Below, one piece after another: positions 45,656-56,054 of a stretch of DNA of 64,000 nucleotides. Position 1 is the stretch's first letter. Each line of letters begins with the position of its first letter. This DNA comes from Geminicoccus roseus DSM 18922 (GTDB taxonomy: Bacteria; Pseudomonadota; Alphaproteobacteria; Geminicoccales; Geminicoccaceae). Where the stretch lies: positions 930,001-994,000 of the forward strand of contig NZ_KE386572.1 of the NCBI RefSeq assembly GCF_000427665.1, in the 5' to 3' direction. The notes below the pieces were generated by a model. The model did not search any database, was not told the origin of the DNA, and was given only the letters and a program-made list of their open reading frames with translations. A program made the position numbers and the translations under genes.

Positions 45656-46849
45656 TTAGGCGACGGCGCGCTGCGGCAGGTCCAGGGCGGCCAGGGTGTC
45701 CCGGGCGATCATCGCCTCCTCGTCGGTCGGGATGACATGGACGGCGATCCGGCTATCCGGCGCGGAGACTAGGGCCGCGTCCGCCTGATTGGCGTCGGGA
45801 TCGAGCTTCATGCCGAGCCAGGCGAGACGGCGAGCGACATTGGCCCGCACCGAGGCAGAGCGCTCGCCGATCCCGGCGGTGAACACGAAGCCGTCGATCC
45901 CGCCCATGGTGGTCGCCAGCATGGCGGTTTCCTGGGCGATCCGGTGGGCGAAATAGTCCAGCGCGAACTGACCGCGCGGGTCGGCGCTCTTCTTCAGGTC
46001 GCGCACGTCGTTGGAGATGCCGGACAGGCCGAGCAGGCCGCATTCGTGGTAGAGCATCTGTTCCAGGCGCCCGGCGTCCCAGCCCTGCTGCATCAGGTAG
46101 AGGGGCACGCCCGGGTCGAGCCGGCCAGGCCGGGTCCCCATCGGCAACCCGTCAAGGGCGGTGAAGCCCATGGTCGTCTCGATCGAGCGGCCTCCCTGCA
46201 ACGCGCACAAGGAGGCGCCGCTGCCCAGGTGGGCGACCACCACCCGCTTGCCGGCCAGGTCCGGGGCGACCGCGCGCAGGCGCTCGGCGATGAAGGCGTA
46301 GGACAGGCCGTGGAAGCCGTAGCGGCGGATACCCTGCTCATCGAGCTCGGCCGGGATGGCGAACCGGTCCACCAGCTCGTCATGGCCGTGGTGGAACACG
46401 GTGTCGAAGGAAGCGACCTGCGGCAGGCCCGGCCGCCGCTTCATGATGGTGCGGATCGGCGCGATGCTGTTGGGCTGGTGCAGCGGGGCGAGCGGCACCA
46501 GGGCCTCGATGCCGGCAAGCGTCTCCTTGTCGATCCGGGCAGGCCCGGTGAAGTGCTGGCCGCCATGAACGATCCGGTGCCCGACTGCCGCCAGCCCGCC
46601 GTCCGCCAGTTCGTCCTCCAGGACGTCCAGGACCTGCTCCACCGCAGCCCCGACATCGTCGACATGATCGCCCAGGTCCCGGTCGACCCGGACGGCGCCG
46701 GCGGCATCCTTCACCTGCAGGTGCGGATGGACGCGGATGCCGTCGAGCAGCCCCTTGAGCTGGCGCTCCAGCCGGTCGTCGTGCAGCCGGAAGACCTGGA
46801 ACTTGATGCTCGACGAGCCGGTGTTCAGGACGAGCAGCGCGTCGCTCAT
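45656..46849 (-). CDS. ackA: Acetate kinase
   Basis: A 397-residue acetokinase with NTGSSSIKFQVF at the phosphate-binding start, VGHRIVHGG, SFDTVFHHG carrying the catalytic Asp, HLGSGASLCALQGG and FTAGIGERSA. It interconverts acetate and acetyl phosphate with ATP. The ATG at 46849 is chosen by homology over a longer start at 46900. It lies one base after the DUF3141 gene, with which it forms an operon. No phosphotransacetylase gene is present between or beside them. Confidence 0.92.
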   Translation of the reverse strand: MSDALLVLNTGSSSIKFQVFRLHDDRLERQLKGLLDGIRVHPHLQVKDAAGAVRVDRDLGDHVDDVGAAVEQVLDVLEDELADGGLAAVGHRIVHGGQHFTGPARIDKETLAGIEALVPLAPLHQPNSIAPIRTIMKRRPGLPQVASFDTVFHHGHDELVDRFAIPAELDEQGIRRYGFHGLSYAFIAERLRAVAPDLAGKRVVVAHLGSGASLCALQGGRSIETTMGFTALDGLPMGTRPGRLDPGVPLYLMQQGWDAGRLEQMLYHECGLLGLSGISNDVRDLKKSADPRGQFALDYFAHRIAQETAMLATTMGGIDGFVFTAGIGERSASVRANVARRLAWLGMKLDPDANQADAALVSAPDSRIAVHVIPTDEEAMIARDTLAALDLPQRAVA

Positions 46850-46850
46850 G

Positions 46851-49118
46851 TCAGGCCGGTCCTTTCCTGGCGCGCGGCCGGCGCGTGCGGGGAGCGACAC
46901 GACGCGGCAGCGCCGCCGACGGCTCCGCCGCTGGGGGTGCGGGAGGTGACGGGGGCGCGGCCGGGACAGGCTGTTGGCCCGAGCCGTCCAGAAGCTTCTC
47001 GATCCTTGCCAGCCGCTCGGCCGAGGCCGGGACAGGCGGGCCGGCCGCTTCCGCGAGGTGGCGCAGCATCGGGACGAAACCAGCTCGCGCCTCGTCCGGC
47101 AGCAGGGCGGGCAGCGCCTCGATGGCGGCGTCGTCGTCCTGGCGCAGGATCGCGGTCTGCTCGCGCACCCGCGCCTTGAAGGCAGCCAGGGTGGCGTCGT
47201 GGCAGTGCGGATGCTCCTCGCGCAGGATCTTCAGGGCGGCGAAGGTCCGCTCGTCGACCCTGCCGCCCGGGGTGATCACCCAGGCCAGGGCGCGGATCAG
47301 CGCATCGGCGGGCGTACCCTGCCCGATCCTGCCGCGCAGCGCCTCCTCCTGCGCCTGCACGAACGCGCGATGCTCGGGCGCATCGCCAGGCCTCGCCCGG
47401 GGCGGCTCGTCGCTGGCGCGCAGGCCCAGGAGCGCCTGCAGGAAGGGCTGGCCATAGATGCCGAGAAAGGCCTGCTCGACGGCGCCGTCGCGCGTCTCGC
47501 GCCAGTTCTCCAAAGCCGCCACCATCATGTCGGAGAACAGCTGCTGCGCCTGGAGGAACGGGTTGTCCGGCGGCGCCGGCCGCCGGTGCGCACGCACCAG
47601 CTTGGCCAGGTCCTGCAGCGCCTCGAAGGCATCGTTCTTCTGGCCGAACATCTCGTAGGGCAGCCGCGCCGGCTGCAGCCGTCGCATCGTTTGGGCCATC
47701 TCCGGCGTCACCGCCGCGCGGATCCAGGGCTGCAGAAAGGTGCGGTACAGGCCGAGATTGATGTCGGAAAGGCGGGACACCGCGGCGAAGCGGCGGTCGT
47801 CCTCCTCGTCGTTGCAGCCGAGCGCCCGGATGTCGTCGAGCGTGCGCGGCTCGAAATGGAGGACCCACTCGCCGGCGACCAGATGGGCGTTCGGGGTGTC
47901 CGGGCCGGCCCGGGTCAGCACCGCCTCGAACAGGCCGGGCGGCAGCACGTCGATCAGGTCGATGTTGGAGGTGAACTCGCGGTGCTCCTTCTTGGCGACC
48001 GCGCCGGACACGAAGATGCCGAGATGGCCGGTCTCGTCGTGCACGCTGTAGACGATGGTCTGGTCGTGGGCGCGGATATCGTCGACATCCCGGTACAGTT
48101 CCAGGATCCAGCCGAGCGCCTGCGGCGGCGGCGTGATGTCGTCGCCCTTCGAGCAGAACACCACGATCGGCCCCTTCACGTTGCGCAGGTCGATCCGGGT
48201 CCCGTCGTTGGCGCGGATCCCGCCCGAGACCAGGCGGTTGCCGACGAACAGCTCGTCGGCGATCCACTGCATCTCCTGGGCACCCAGGAGCGCATGGCCG
48301 CCCCACCAGCGCTCGAACTCGAGGTAGCGGGGCGCCTCGGTGTCGATCCGCGACCAGAGCCGGTACTGCTTGGTCCAGAAGGTGTTGGCCGGGTTCATGT
48401 TCTCGAAGTTGGACACCAGCCAGCCGCCGTCGAACGTGCCGGCACCCAGGTCGCCGGCCATCGCGGTGAGCCAGGTGCCCCCCGCCAGCCCGCCCGTATA
48501 GCGCATCGGCGCGTGGCCGTGGGTTCCCTGCCAGTAGGCCAAGGGCGCGCCTGCCAGGAGCAGCGGCCCGAACGCCGCCGGCCGGGCCGCGGCCGCCATC
48601 GCCACGGCCCAGCCGGCCTGGCAGTTGCCGATCACCAGGGGCGCGCCCTCGGCGTCCGGGTGTCGCCCGGCCACCTCGGCCACGAACGCCGCCAGCGCGT
48701 CGACCACGTCCAGGACGGTCTGCCCCTCCACGGGCTCGGTCAGGAAGCCGACGAAGTAGCAGGGATGGCCCGAGGCCAGCGCCACGCCGATCTCGCTGTC
48801 CGGCTTGAAGCCGCCAATGCCCGGCCCGTGCCCGGCCCGCGGGTCGATCACCACGATCGGCCGCTTCTGCGGGTCGGTGGGCGTGGCCGCGGCCGGCAGG
48901 ATCCGGATCAGGCCGTAATTGACCGGGCGCTCCAGCCGGCGCCCGTCCCGGACCGGCTCGAACGGGAAATGGAGCACATGCGGCGCCTTCTTCGCCATGT
49001 GCTCCTGGTACTCCCTGCTGCGCTCGCGGAGCGTGTCGAAGAACAGGATCGTGCGCTGGGTGGCGTCGATCAGATAGTCGACCGCCGGGTTTCCGCTCGG
49101 TGGCAGGGCATTCGCCAA
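46851..49118 (-). CDS. DUF3141 domain protein (PHA-synthase/hydrolase-like)
   Basis: A 755-residue protein. The central region has an alpha/beta-hydrolase fold with VVIDPRAGHGPGIGGFK, a nucleophile-like GNCQAGWAVAMAA and KGDDITPPPQALGW, like polyhydroxyalkanoate synthases. These features define DUF3141. The C-terminal ~60 residues are Pro/Ala-rich and then strongly basic (RRVAPRTRRPRARKGPA), reminiscent of polymer- or DNA-binding tails. In many alphaproteobacteria this gene neighbours phosphotransacetylase and ackA, suggesting a link to acetyl- or hydroxyacyl-phosphate metabolism, but its reaction is undefined. Confidence 0.85.
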   Translation of the reverse strand: MANALPPSGNPAVDYLIDATQRTILFFDTLRERSREYQEHMAKKAPHVLHFPFEPVRDGRRLERPVNYGLIRILPAAATPTDPQKRPIVVIDPRAGHGPGIGGFKPDSEIGVALASGHPCYFVGFLTEPVEGQTVLDVVDALAAFVAEVAGRHPDAEGAPLVIGNCQAGWAVAMAAAARPAAFGPLLLAGAPLAYWQGTHGHAPMRYTGGLAGGTWLTAMAGDLGAGTFDGGWLVSNFENMNPANTFWTKQYRLWSRIDTEAPRYLEFERWWGGHALLGAQEMQWIADELFVGNRLVSGGIRANDGTRIDLRNVKGPIVVFCSKGDDITPPPQALGWILELYRDVDDIRAHDQTIVYSVHDETGHLGIFVSGAVAKKEHREFTSNIDLIDVLPPGLFEAVLTRAGPDTPNAHLVAGEWVLHFEPRTLDDIRALGCNDEEDDRRFAAVSRLSDINLGLYRTFLQPWIRAAVTPEMAQTMRRLQPARLPYEMFGQKNDAFEALQDLAKLVRAHRRPAPPDNPFLQAQQLFSDMMVAALENWRETRDGAVEQAFLGIYGQPFLQALLGLRASDEPPRARPGDAPEHRAFVQAQEEALRGRIGQGTPADALIRALAWVITPGGRVDERTFAALKILREEHPHCHDATLAAFKARVREQTAILRQDDDAAIEALPALLPDEARAGFVPMLRHLAEAAGPPVPASAERLARIEKLLDGSGQQPVPAAPPSPPAPPAAEPSAALPRRVAPRTRRPRARKGPA

Positions 49119-49206
49119 GGCTGAGGCTCCGGGCTGGTGAGGAGTCCGGACGTGCTAGACGTCCAAGGTGACGACGATGTTCGTGCCTGAAGGAAAGGCG
49201 CCCATG

Positions 49207-49860
49207 TCAGGCGGCCGGGCGAAGGGCGGCGATCGCCTTAGCATAGTCGGGCGCACGGAAGATCGACGAGCCGGCGACCAGGACGTCCGCGCCGGCGGCG
49301 ATCGCCTTGGGCGCCGTCTGCGGATCGATGCCGCCATCCACCTCGATCCGGATCGGCCGCCCGCCGACCAGCGCCCGCACCTGGCGGATCTTGTCGGCGG
49401 CATAGGGGATGAACTTCTGCCCGCCGAAGCCCGGGTTGACGCTGAGGATCAGGACCAGGTCCAGATGGTCCAGGACATGCTCCAGCACGCCGACCGGGGT
49501 GGCCGGGTTCAGGGCCACGCCCGCTCCCTTGCCGAGCGCGGTGATCGCGCCGAGCGAGCGGTCCAGATGCGGCCCGGCCTCGGCATGGACCGTGATCCGG
49601 TCGGCACCCGCCTTGGCCACCGGCTCGATCCACTGGTCGACCGGGGCGCACATCAGATGGGCGTCGAACAGCAGCCGCGAATGCTTGCGCAGCGCCCCGA
49701 TCACATCGGCGCCAAAGCTCAGGTTCGGCACGAAATGGCCGTCCATGACGTCCAGGTGCAGCCAGTCCGCACCCGCCCCCTCGACCGCCTTCACCTCCTC
49801 GCCCAGCCGCGCATAGTCCGCGGCCAGGATCGACGGCGCGATCAGAATCTCGTCCCTCAT
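49207..49860 (-). CDS. rpe: Ribulose-phosphate 3-epimerase
   Basis: A 217-residue TIM-barrel epimerase with all landmarks: IAPSILAADYARLG, LHLDVMDGHFVPNLSFG (metal His and Asp), DAHLMCAP, LILSVNPGFGGQKF and the closing VDGGIDPQTA with VAGSSIFRA. It interconverts ribulose 5-phosphate and xylulose 5-phosphate. Start at 49860 (MRDEILIAPS) is chosen by homology. It is transcribed leftward, 88 bases before the DUF3141 gene, and may be co-expressed with it. Confidence 0.93.
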   Translation of the reverse strand: MRDEILIAPSILAADYARLGEEVKAVEGAGADWLHLDVMDGHFVPNLSFGADVIGALRKHSRLLFDAHLMCAPVDQWIEPVAKAGADRITVHAEAGPHLDRSLGAITALGKGAGVALNPATPVGVLEHVLDHLDLVLILSVNPGFGGQKFIPYAADKIRQVRALVGGRPIRIEVDGGIDPQTAPKAIAAGADVLVAGSSIFRAPDYAKAIAALRPAA

Positions 49861-50285
49861 GCCGAACCCACCTCGCATCCTCCAGTCTCGATCGCGGCGA
49901 TGCCTGCGCCGCGATCCTCGCCAGGCCTTCCGACCATCGTCCGTTCTCCACGGCCTGCGCCGGGCGGGCCGGACGGTCGCCGGGCCGCCGCGGCGCCGTG
50001 CCCACCATCTGGGCATCCCCGGGGGAAACTGGTCAAGTCGGGCGGCCCTGGCCAGGAACAGGCCGGCCAGGGCAGGGTTGCCGCGAGCGCGCCTGCGGTG
50101 TCCATGGCGCTGCCGGCGGCAGAGTGGTAACCGGGAGTGGGCCTGCCAGCCGCTGGCGTGCGAATTGCTGGAACCCTGCCCGGGTGGCGAACTCCTCCCC
50201 CAAGCGGTTCGGACGATATTGACGGACCGGTGGAGGTCCGCCACCTCGGGCGACTTGTCCGGTCCTGTACGGAAAGCGACGACAC
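49861..50285. other. Divergent non-coding region between rpe and zwf
   Basis: 425 bases with no supportable coding sequence in any frame. It should hold the promoters of both rpe (leftward) and the zwf operon (rightward). The clearest A/T-rich spot is GATATTGACGG near 50215-50225. I could not pair -35 and -10 boxes convincingly, and no regulator gene is adjacent. Confidence 0.4.
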
Positions 50286-51761
50286 GTGACGGCTCAGATC
50301 ATTCCGGTCCAGACCTTCGACCTCGTGGTGTTCGGGGGCACGGGCGACCTGGCGCTGCGCAAGCTGCTGCCCGGTCTCTACCAGCGCTGCCGCGACCGCC
50401 AGATGCCCTCCGAGGCGAGGGTCTGCGGTCTTTCCCGCCGCGAGATGAGCGACGACGAGTTCCGCGAGCTGGTGCGGGGCGCGCTGAACGACCACGTCAA
50501 TGCCGACGATCTGGTCCCTGAGGACGTGGAACGCTTCCTCGGCCGCCTCAGCTACATCTCGCTCGACGCCACCGGCTCCAAGGGCTGGCCGGACCTGTGC
50601 TCCTTCCTGGCCTGCTGCGCCGACCGGATCCGGGTGTTCTACCTTGCCACCTCGCCCGAGCTGTTCGGCCCGGTCTGCGCCAAGCTCGGCGACCAGGGCC
50701 TAGTCACCCCGCAGACCCGGGTGGTGATCGAGAAGCCGATCGGCAAGGACCTGGCCTCGGCCAAGGCGGTCAACGAGGCGGTGGGCGCGGTGTTCGAGGA
50801 GCGGCAGATCTTCCGCATCGACCACTATCTGGGCAAGGAGACTGTCCAGAACCTGATGGCGCTGCGCTTCGCCAACGCGCTGTTCGAGCCGATCTGGAAC
50901 CGCGCCGCCATCGACCATGTCCAGATCACCGTCGCGGAGACGGTGGGGGTCGGCAATCGCGCCGACTATTACGACCATAGCGGTGCTCTGCGCGACATGG
51001 TCCAGAACCACATGCTGCAGCTCTTGTGCCTGGTGGCGATGGAGCCGCCCTCGGCGATGGACGCCAATTCGCTGCGCGACGAGAAGCTGAAGGTGCTGAG
51101 CGCCCTGAAGCCGATCCGGCCCGGGCGCGTCGAGCAGGTCACCGTGCGCGGCCAGTACGCGCCGGGCGCCATCGACGGCAAGGCGGTGCCGGGATATCTC
51201 GACGAGCTCGGCCATCGCAGCGAGACCGAGACCTTCGTCGCGATCAAGGCCGAGGTGGAGACCTGGCGCTGGTCGGGCGTGCCGTTTTACCTGCGCACCG
51301 GCAAGCGCCTCGCGCAGCGCGCCTCCGAGATCGTCGTGCAGATGCGCCCGATCCCGCACTCGATCTTCGAGCGCGACGCCGGCGAGGTCCGCCCCAACCG
51401 GCTGGTGATCCGCCTGCAGCCCGACGAGGGCGTGCGGCTCTATTTGATGAGCAAGGACCCGGGCCCGGGCGGGATGCGGCTGAAGACCACGCCGCTCAAC
51501 CTCTCGTTCAGCGAGACCTTCAAGGTGCGCTTCCCCGACGCCTATGAGCGGCTGCTGATGGACGTGGTGCGCGGCAACCAGACCCTGTTCATGCGCAAGG
51601 ACGAGGTCGAGGCGGCCTGGACCTGGTGCGAACCGATCCTGGACGGCTGGAAGCAGTCCGACGAGGGGCCGGAGAACTATGGCGCCGGCTCCTGGGGGCC
51701 CTCCGGCGCGGTGGCGCTCATGGTCCATGACGGCCGCCGCTGGGTGGAGCCCGGCACATGA
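50286..51761 (+). CDS. zwf: Glucose-6-phosphate dehydrogenase
   Basis: A 491-residue G6PDH of normal bacterial length. The cofactor motif is [14 protein letters not shown], and the substrate/catalytic motif [21 protein letters not shown] carries the catalytic His region. [15 protein letters not shown] lies later. It oxidises glucose 6-phosphate to 6-phosphogluconolactone and is the first gene of the Entner-Doudoroff operon. The GTG start at 50286 fits the family N-terminus. Its stop overlaps the pgl start. Confidence 0.95.
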   Translation: MTAQIIPVQTFDLVVFGGTGDLALRKLLPGLYQRCRDRQMPSEARVCGLSRREMSDDEFRELVRGALNDHVNADDLVPEDVERFLGRLSYISLDATGSKGWPDLCSFLACCADRIRVFYLATSPELFGPVCAKLGDQGLVTPQTRVVIEKPIGKDLASAKAVNEAVGAVFEERQIFRIDHYLGKETVQNLMALRFANALFEPIWNRAAIDHVQITVAETVGVGNRADYYDHSGALRDMVQNHMLQLLCLVAMEPPSAMDANSLRDEKLKVLSALKPIRPGRVEQVTVRGQYAPGAIDGKAVPGYLDELGHRSETETFVAIKAEVETWRWSGVPFYLRTGKRLAQRASEIVVQMRPIPHSIFERDAGEVRPNRLVIRLQPDEGVRLYLMSKDPGPGGMRLKTTPLNLSFSETFKVRFPDAYERLLMDVVRGNQTLFMRKDEVEAAWTWCEPILDGWKQSDEGPENYGAGSWGPSGAVALMVHDGRRWVEPGT

Positions 51762-52456
51762 CCGCCCAGCCGATCCGCCATGCCGACAGCAAGGCGCTGC
51801 ACGAAGCCGTGGTGGCGCGGATCGGCGCCGCCCTGCGCGCCGGGGTCGCCGGGCGCGGCCAGGCGGTGCTGGCCGTTTCCGGCGGCAAGAGCCCCGTGCC
51901 GATCTTCGAGGCGCTGGCCGCCCTGGAGCTGCCCTGGGACCGGGTCACCGTCACCCTGGTCGACGAGCGGCTCCTGCCGACCGACCATGCCGACAGCAAC
52001 GAAGCGCTGGTGCGCCGCCACCTCCTGCAGCGCGAGGCGGCCGCCGCGGCCTTCATCGGCCAGCGTGGCGACGCCGCCTCCCTGGACGCCGCCGCCGACG
52101 CGGCCGACCAGGCGCTTGCCACGCTGCCGCAACCTTTCGACGTCATCGTGCTGGGCATGGGCGAGGATGGGCATACCGCTTCCTGGTTTCCCGACGGCGA
52201 CCGGCTGGGCGAGGCGCTCGACCTGGACGGCAAGCGGCTGGTCCTGCCGATGGTCGCGTCCAGCGCCGCCGCCGTGCCCGAGCGGCTGACCCTGACCCTG
52301 CCGGTGGTGGCCCGGGCCGGGCTGGTCCTCCTCCCCCTGGAAGGTGCCGGCAAGCTCCGCACGCTGGAGCGTGCGATGCAGCCGGGACCCCTCACCGAGA
52401 TGCCGATCCGTGCCGCGCTCCGGCATGCCCATGCCGAGGTGCATATCGCAGGCTGA
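51758..52456 (+). CDS. pgl: 6-Phosphogluconolactonase
   Basis: A 232-residue lactonase of the DevB/NagB-like fold with [39 protein letters not shown] and [17 protein letters not shown], all diagnostic. It hydrolyses 6-phosphogluconolactone from Zwf to 6-phosphogluconate. The ATG at 51758 overlaps the zwf stop by four bases, and edd follows after 17 bases. Confidence 0.94.
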   Translation: MTAQPIRHADSKALHEAVVARIGAALRAGVAGRGQAVLAVSGGKSPVPIFEALAALELPWDRVTVTLVDERLLPTDHADSNEALVRRHLLQREAAAAAFIGQRGDAASLDAAADAADQALATLPQPFDVIVLGMGEDGHTASWFPDGDRLGEALDLDGKRLVLPMVASSAAAVPERLTLTLPVVARAGLVLLPLEGAGKLRTLERAMQPGPLTEMPIRAALRHAHAEVHIAG

Positions 52457-52473
52457 ACCATGGAGTTTCGCGC

Positions 52474-54318
52474 ATGACCGCTCCTCTCCACGTCACTGTC
52501 GAGGCGGTCACCCAGCGGATCCGCGAGCGCTCCGCGCCGGTCCGCACCCGCTACCTGGACCAGGTCCGGCGCCTGGGCGAGCGGGCGCCCCGCCGCCACA
52601 AGCTCGGCTGCGCCAACATCGCCCACGCCATCGCTGCATGCGGGCCGAACGACAAGGCCGGGCTGGAGGGCGAGGGCGCCCTCTCGATCGGGATCATCAC
52701 CGCCTACAACGACATGCTGAGCGCGCATCAGCCCTATGAAACCTATCCGCAGCTGATCAAGCAGGCGGTGCGCGAGGCCGGCGGGGTGGCGCAGGTGGCC
52801 GGCGGGGTGCCGGCGATGTGCGACGGGGTCACCCAGGGCTATCCGGGCATGGAGCTGTCGCTGTTCTCGCGCGACACCATCGCGCTCGGCACCGCGATCG
52901 GCCTGTCCCACGACACGTTCGACGGCGCCCTGGCGCTGGGCATCTGCGACAAGATCGTGCCGGGCCTCCTGATGGGCGCCTTGGCGTTCGGCCACCTGCC
53001 GACCATCTTCGTGCCGGCAGGACCCATGACCACCGGCGCCTCCAACGAGGAGAAGTCCAAGGTCCGCCAGCTCTACGCCGAGGGCAAGGTCGGGCGGAAG
53101 GAGCTGCTGGCGTCCGAGATGGCCTCCTATCACGGCCCCGGCACCTGCACCTTCTACGGCACCGCCAACTCCAACCAGATGATGATGGAGGTGATGGGCC
53201 TGCACATGCCGGGCGCCGCCTTCGTCAACCCGGGCACGCCGTTGCGCGACGCGCTGACCCGGGCGGCGGCCCGGCGGATCACCGAGATCACCGCGCTCGG
53301 CAACGACTGGACGCCGATCGGCGAGGTGGTCGACGAGAAGGCGGTGGTCAATGGGGTGGTCGGCCTGCACGCCACCGGCGGCTCGACCAACCACACCATC
53401 CACCTGGTCGCGATCGCCCGGGCGGCCGGGATCGCGCTGACCTGGGAGGACATGGCCGAGCTGTCGGAGGTCACCCCGCTGCTGGCCCGCGTCTACCCGA
53501 ACGGCCTGGCCGACGTGAACCAGTTCCATGCCGCGGGCGGCATGGGCGTGCTGGTCCAAGAACTGCTGGGCGCCGGGCTGCTCCATGCCGACGTGAAGAC
53601 GGTGGCGGGCGAGGGCGGCCTTGGCCGCTATGCCGAGGAGCCGAAGCTGGAAGGGGACCGGCTGGTCTGGGGCCAGGGCCCCGGCCAGTCGCTGGACAGG
53701 GCGATCATCCGCACCGTGCAGGAACCGTTCGACAAGAAGGGCGGGCTGGTCCTGCTCACCGGCAATCTCGGCCGTTGCGTCAGCAAGGTCTCGGCGGTGA
53801 AGCCGGAGCGGCGGGTGGTCGAGGCGCCGGCCCGGGTGTTCCACGACCAGGCCGAGGTGCAGGCGGCGTTCAAGGCAGGCGAGCTCGACCGGGACGTGGT
53901 GTGCGTGGTGCGCTTCCAGGGCCCCAAGGCCAACGGCATGCCGGAACTGCACAAGTTGACCCCACCCCTGGGCATCCTGCAGGATCGCGGGTTCAAGGTG
54001 GCGTTGGTCACCGACGGACGGATGTCCGGGGCGTCGGGCAAGATTCCGGCAGGGATCCACCTGACCCCCGAAGCCGTTGACGGTGGGCCGATCGCGAAGA
54101 TCAGGGATGGCGACATGATCCGCCTGGACACGGTGACGGGAACGCTGGAAGCGCTGGTCGACGCCGCCGAATGGGCGGCCCGGCCGAACGCCACCTGCGA
54201 CCTGTCGCCCTACCAGACCGGGATCGGCCGCGACCTGTTCGCCCCCTTCCGAGCCGCCGTGGGTCCGGCGGATCATGGGGCGGCCGTGGTAGGGGGACCC
54301 TTCGGAATGGCTGCGTGA
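52474..54318 (+). CDS. edd: 6-Phosphogluconate dehydratase
   Basis: A 614-residue member of the IlvD/Edd family. The segments [35 protein letters not shown] and [20 protein letters not shown] contain conserved Cys residues for the iron-sulfur cluster. [18 protein letters not shown] near the end is the second signature. It dehydrates 6-phosphogluconate to 2-keto-3-deoxy-6-phosphogluconate, the committed Entner-Doudoroff step. Homology sets the start at 52474. The stop overlaps the glk GTG. Confidence 0.95.
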   Translation: MTAPLHVTVEAVTQRIRERSAPVRTRYLDQVRRLGERAPRRHKLGCANIAHAIAACGPNDKAGLEGEGALSIGIITAYNDMLSAHQPYETYPQLIKQAVREAGGVAQVAGGVPAMCDGVTQGYPGMELSLFSRDTIALGTAIGLSHDTFDGALALGICDKIVPGLLMGALAFGHLPTIFVPAGPMTTGASNEEKSKVRQLYAEGKVGRKELLASEMASYHGPGTCTFYGTANSNQMMMEVMGLHMPGAAFVNPGTPLRDALTRAAARRITEITALGNDWTPIGEVVDEKAVVNGVVGLHATGGSTNHTIHLVAIARAAGIALTWEDMAELSEVTPLLARVYPNGLADVNQFHAAGGMGVLVQELLGAGLLHADVKTVAGEGGLGRYAEEPKLEGDRLVWGQGPGQSLDRAIIRTVQEPFDKKGGLVLLTGNLGRCVSKVSAVKPERRVVEAPARVFHDQAEVQAAFKAGELDRDVVCVVRFQGPKANGMPELHKLTPPLGILQDRGFKVALVTDGRMSGASGKIPAGIHLTPEAVDGGPIAKIRDGDMIRLDTVTGTLEALVDAAEWAARPNATCDLSPYQTGIGRDLFAPFRAAVGPADHGAAVVGGPFGMAA

Positions 54319-55268
54319 ACGAACTGCTCCTTGTCGGCGATGTCGGCGGCACCAACGGGCGCTTTGCGCTGGTGGGCGCCGACGGCACCGCGCCCGGTAC
54401 GCCGCGCGTCCTCAAGAACGATTCCTACCCGAGCCTGGCGGACGCCATCCTGGCGTTCCTGGCCGACGAGGGCGGGGTCAGGCCGGTGCGGGCCGCGATC
54501 GCCATCGCCGGGCCGGTGACCGGCGACCATGTGAAGCTGACCAATCGCGGCTGGGACTTCTCCACCGAGGAGGTCCGTCAGCGCCTGGGCCTGGCCGAGC
54601 TCCTGATCCTGAACGACTTCGAGGCGCTGGCGCTGGCCTGCCCGTTCCTGCCCGACAGCGCCAGCGAGGTGGTCGGCCCGCCCGGCCAGGCGATCGAGGG
54701 CGCGCCGATGGCGGTGCTGGGGCCGGGCACCGGCATGGGCGTCGCCGGGGCGGTGCGGGGGCGCGGCCGCTGGATCGCCGTGCCGGGCGAAGGCGGCCAT
54801 GTCGAGATCGCCACCGCCGAGCCGCGCCTGCGCCGGGCGCTCGAGGTCGCCTATAGCCAGCGCGGCCGGGTCTCGGCGGAGCACTGGCTGTGCGGGCCCG
54901 GCATGCTGCGCATGGCCGGCGACATCGCGGCGGCCGAAGGGGTCAAGCTCCTGTGGAAGGAGCCGGGCGAGATCGTCACCGCGGCCCTGGCCGGCGACGG
55001 CTTCGCCACCGACGTGCTCCACCTGTTCCTCGACCAGCTGGCCGGCTTTGCCGGCGACGTGGCGCTGACCTTCGGGGCGCGCGGCGGGGTCTACCTGGGC
55101 GGCGGGGTGCTCGACCATCTCACCAAGTTCTTCGACCCGGACCGGTTCGCCGCCAAGTTCCGGGACAAGGGCCGCCTCTCCTCCTTCCTGGACGGCGTGC
55201 CGCTGCGTAGGATCACCGCGCCCACGCCGGCCCTGTTCGGCTGCACCGCGAAACTCCTGCACGGCTGA
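54315..55268 (+). CDS. glk: Glucokinase
   Basis: A 317-residue glucokinase of the E. coli Glk type: ATP-binding [14 protein letters not shown], catalytic [23 protein letters not shown] and [11 protein letters not shown]. It phosphorylates glucose with ATP, feeding zwf in the same operon, so glucose enters here by transport and kinase rather than PTS. The GTG start at 54315 overlaps the edd stop (GTGA). Confidence 0.93.
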   Translation: MNELLLVGDVGGTNGRFALVGADGTAPGTPRVLKNDSYPSLADAILAFLADEGGVRPVRAAIAIAGPVTGDHVKLTNRGWDFSTEEVRQRLGLAELLILNDFEALALACPFLPDSASEVVGPPGQAIEGAPMAVLGPGTGMGVAGAVRGRGRWIAVPGEGGHVEIATAEPRLRRALEVAYSQRGRVSAEHWLCGPGMLRMAGDIAAAEGVKLLWKEPGEIVTAALAGDGFATDVLHLFLDQLAGFAGDVALTFGARGGVYLGGGVLDHLTKFFDPDRFAAKFRDKGRLSSFLDGVPLRRITAPTPALFGCTAKLLHG

Positions 55269-55274
55269 TATCCC

Positions 55275-55916
55275 ATGAATCCTGAAGCTCGCCGCGACGC
55301 CCTGCTCTCGATCCTGCGGATGGGGCCGGTGGTGCCGGTGCTGATCGTGGAGGACGTCGCCACCGCGGTGCCGCTGGCCAAGGCGATGGTGGCCGGCGGG
55401 GTGCGGGTGCTGGAGGTGACGCTGCGCACCCCGGCGGCCCTGGACGTGATCCGCGCGATCGCGGCGCAGGTGCCGGACGCGGTGGTGGGGGTCGGCACGG
55501 TGCGCACGCCCGAGCAGATGGAAGCCGCCGCCCTGGCCGGCGCCCGCTTCGCCGTGTCGCCGGGCGCCACCCGCGCGCTGGTGCAGGCGGCGCAGGCCTC
55601 GCCGGTGCCGTGGCTGCCGGGCATCGCCACCCCCTCGGAGGGCATGCAGCTGGCCGAGGAGGGCTTCTCGGTCCTCAAGCTGTTCCCGGCCGAGGCGGTC
55701 GGCGGCGCCAAGCTGATCGCGTCGCTGGCCTCGCCGCTGCCCGACCTGCAGTTCTGCCCGACCGGCGGGATCGACCCGGCCAAGGCCGAGGACTATCTCA
55801 AGCTGAAGAACGTGGTCTGCGTCGGCGGCAGCTGGATCGCCCCGGCCGACGTGGTGGCCGCGGGCGACTGGAAGCGCATCGAGGAACTGGCCCACAAGGC
55901 CTCGCTGCTGGGCTGA
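55275..55916 (+). CDS. eda: KDPG aldolase
   Basis: A 213-residue class I aldolase. The catalytic Glu region is EVTLRTPAALDVIRAI, GVGTVRTPEQ lies in the middle, the Schiff-base Lys is in SVLKLFPAEAVGG, and CPTGGIDPAKAEDYL follows. It cleaves KDPG to pyruvate and glyceraldehyde 3-phosphate, completing the Entner-Doudoroff route encoded by zwf-pgl-edd-glk-eda. It begins six bases after glk and ends the contiguous set; the ugp-type genes follow after 138 bases. Confidence 0.94.
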   Translation: MNPEARRDALLSILRMGPVVPVLIVEDVATAVPLAKAMVAGGVRVLEVTLRTPAALDVIRAIAAQVPDAVVGVGTVRTPEQMEAAALAGARFAVSPGATRALVQAAQASPVPWLPGIATPSEGMQLAEEGFSVLKLFPAEAVGGAKLIASLASPLPDLQFCPTGGIDPAKAEDYLKLKNVVCVGGSWIAPADVVAAGDWKRIEELAHKASLLG

Positions 55917-56054
55917 CAGGCGCCGATCCACCGCCATCGCGATCTGTGACAGGCCCTGTCGCGGGGCGGTGACGAAGGCGTCACGCATCGCCACTACCCC
56001 TCCCCCGTCGCCGCGCCCCAGGGACGGCGTCGTCAAGACGGGGGTAGGAAACCG

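Noticed and set aside
55941-56054. Terminator between eda and ugpB
   Set aside because: Only short inverted repeats (GTGAC/GTCAC, and GACAGG/CCTGTC with a one-base gap) without a T tract; too weak to call.
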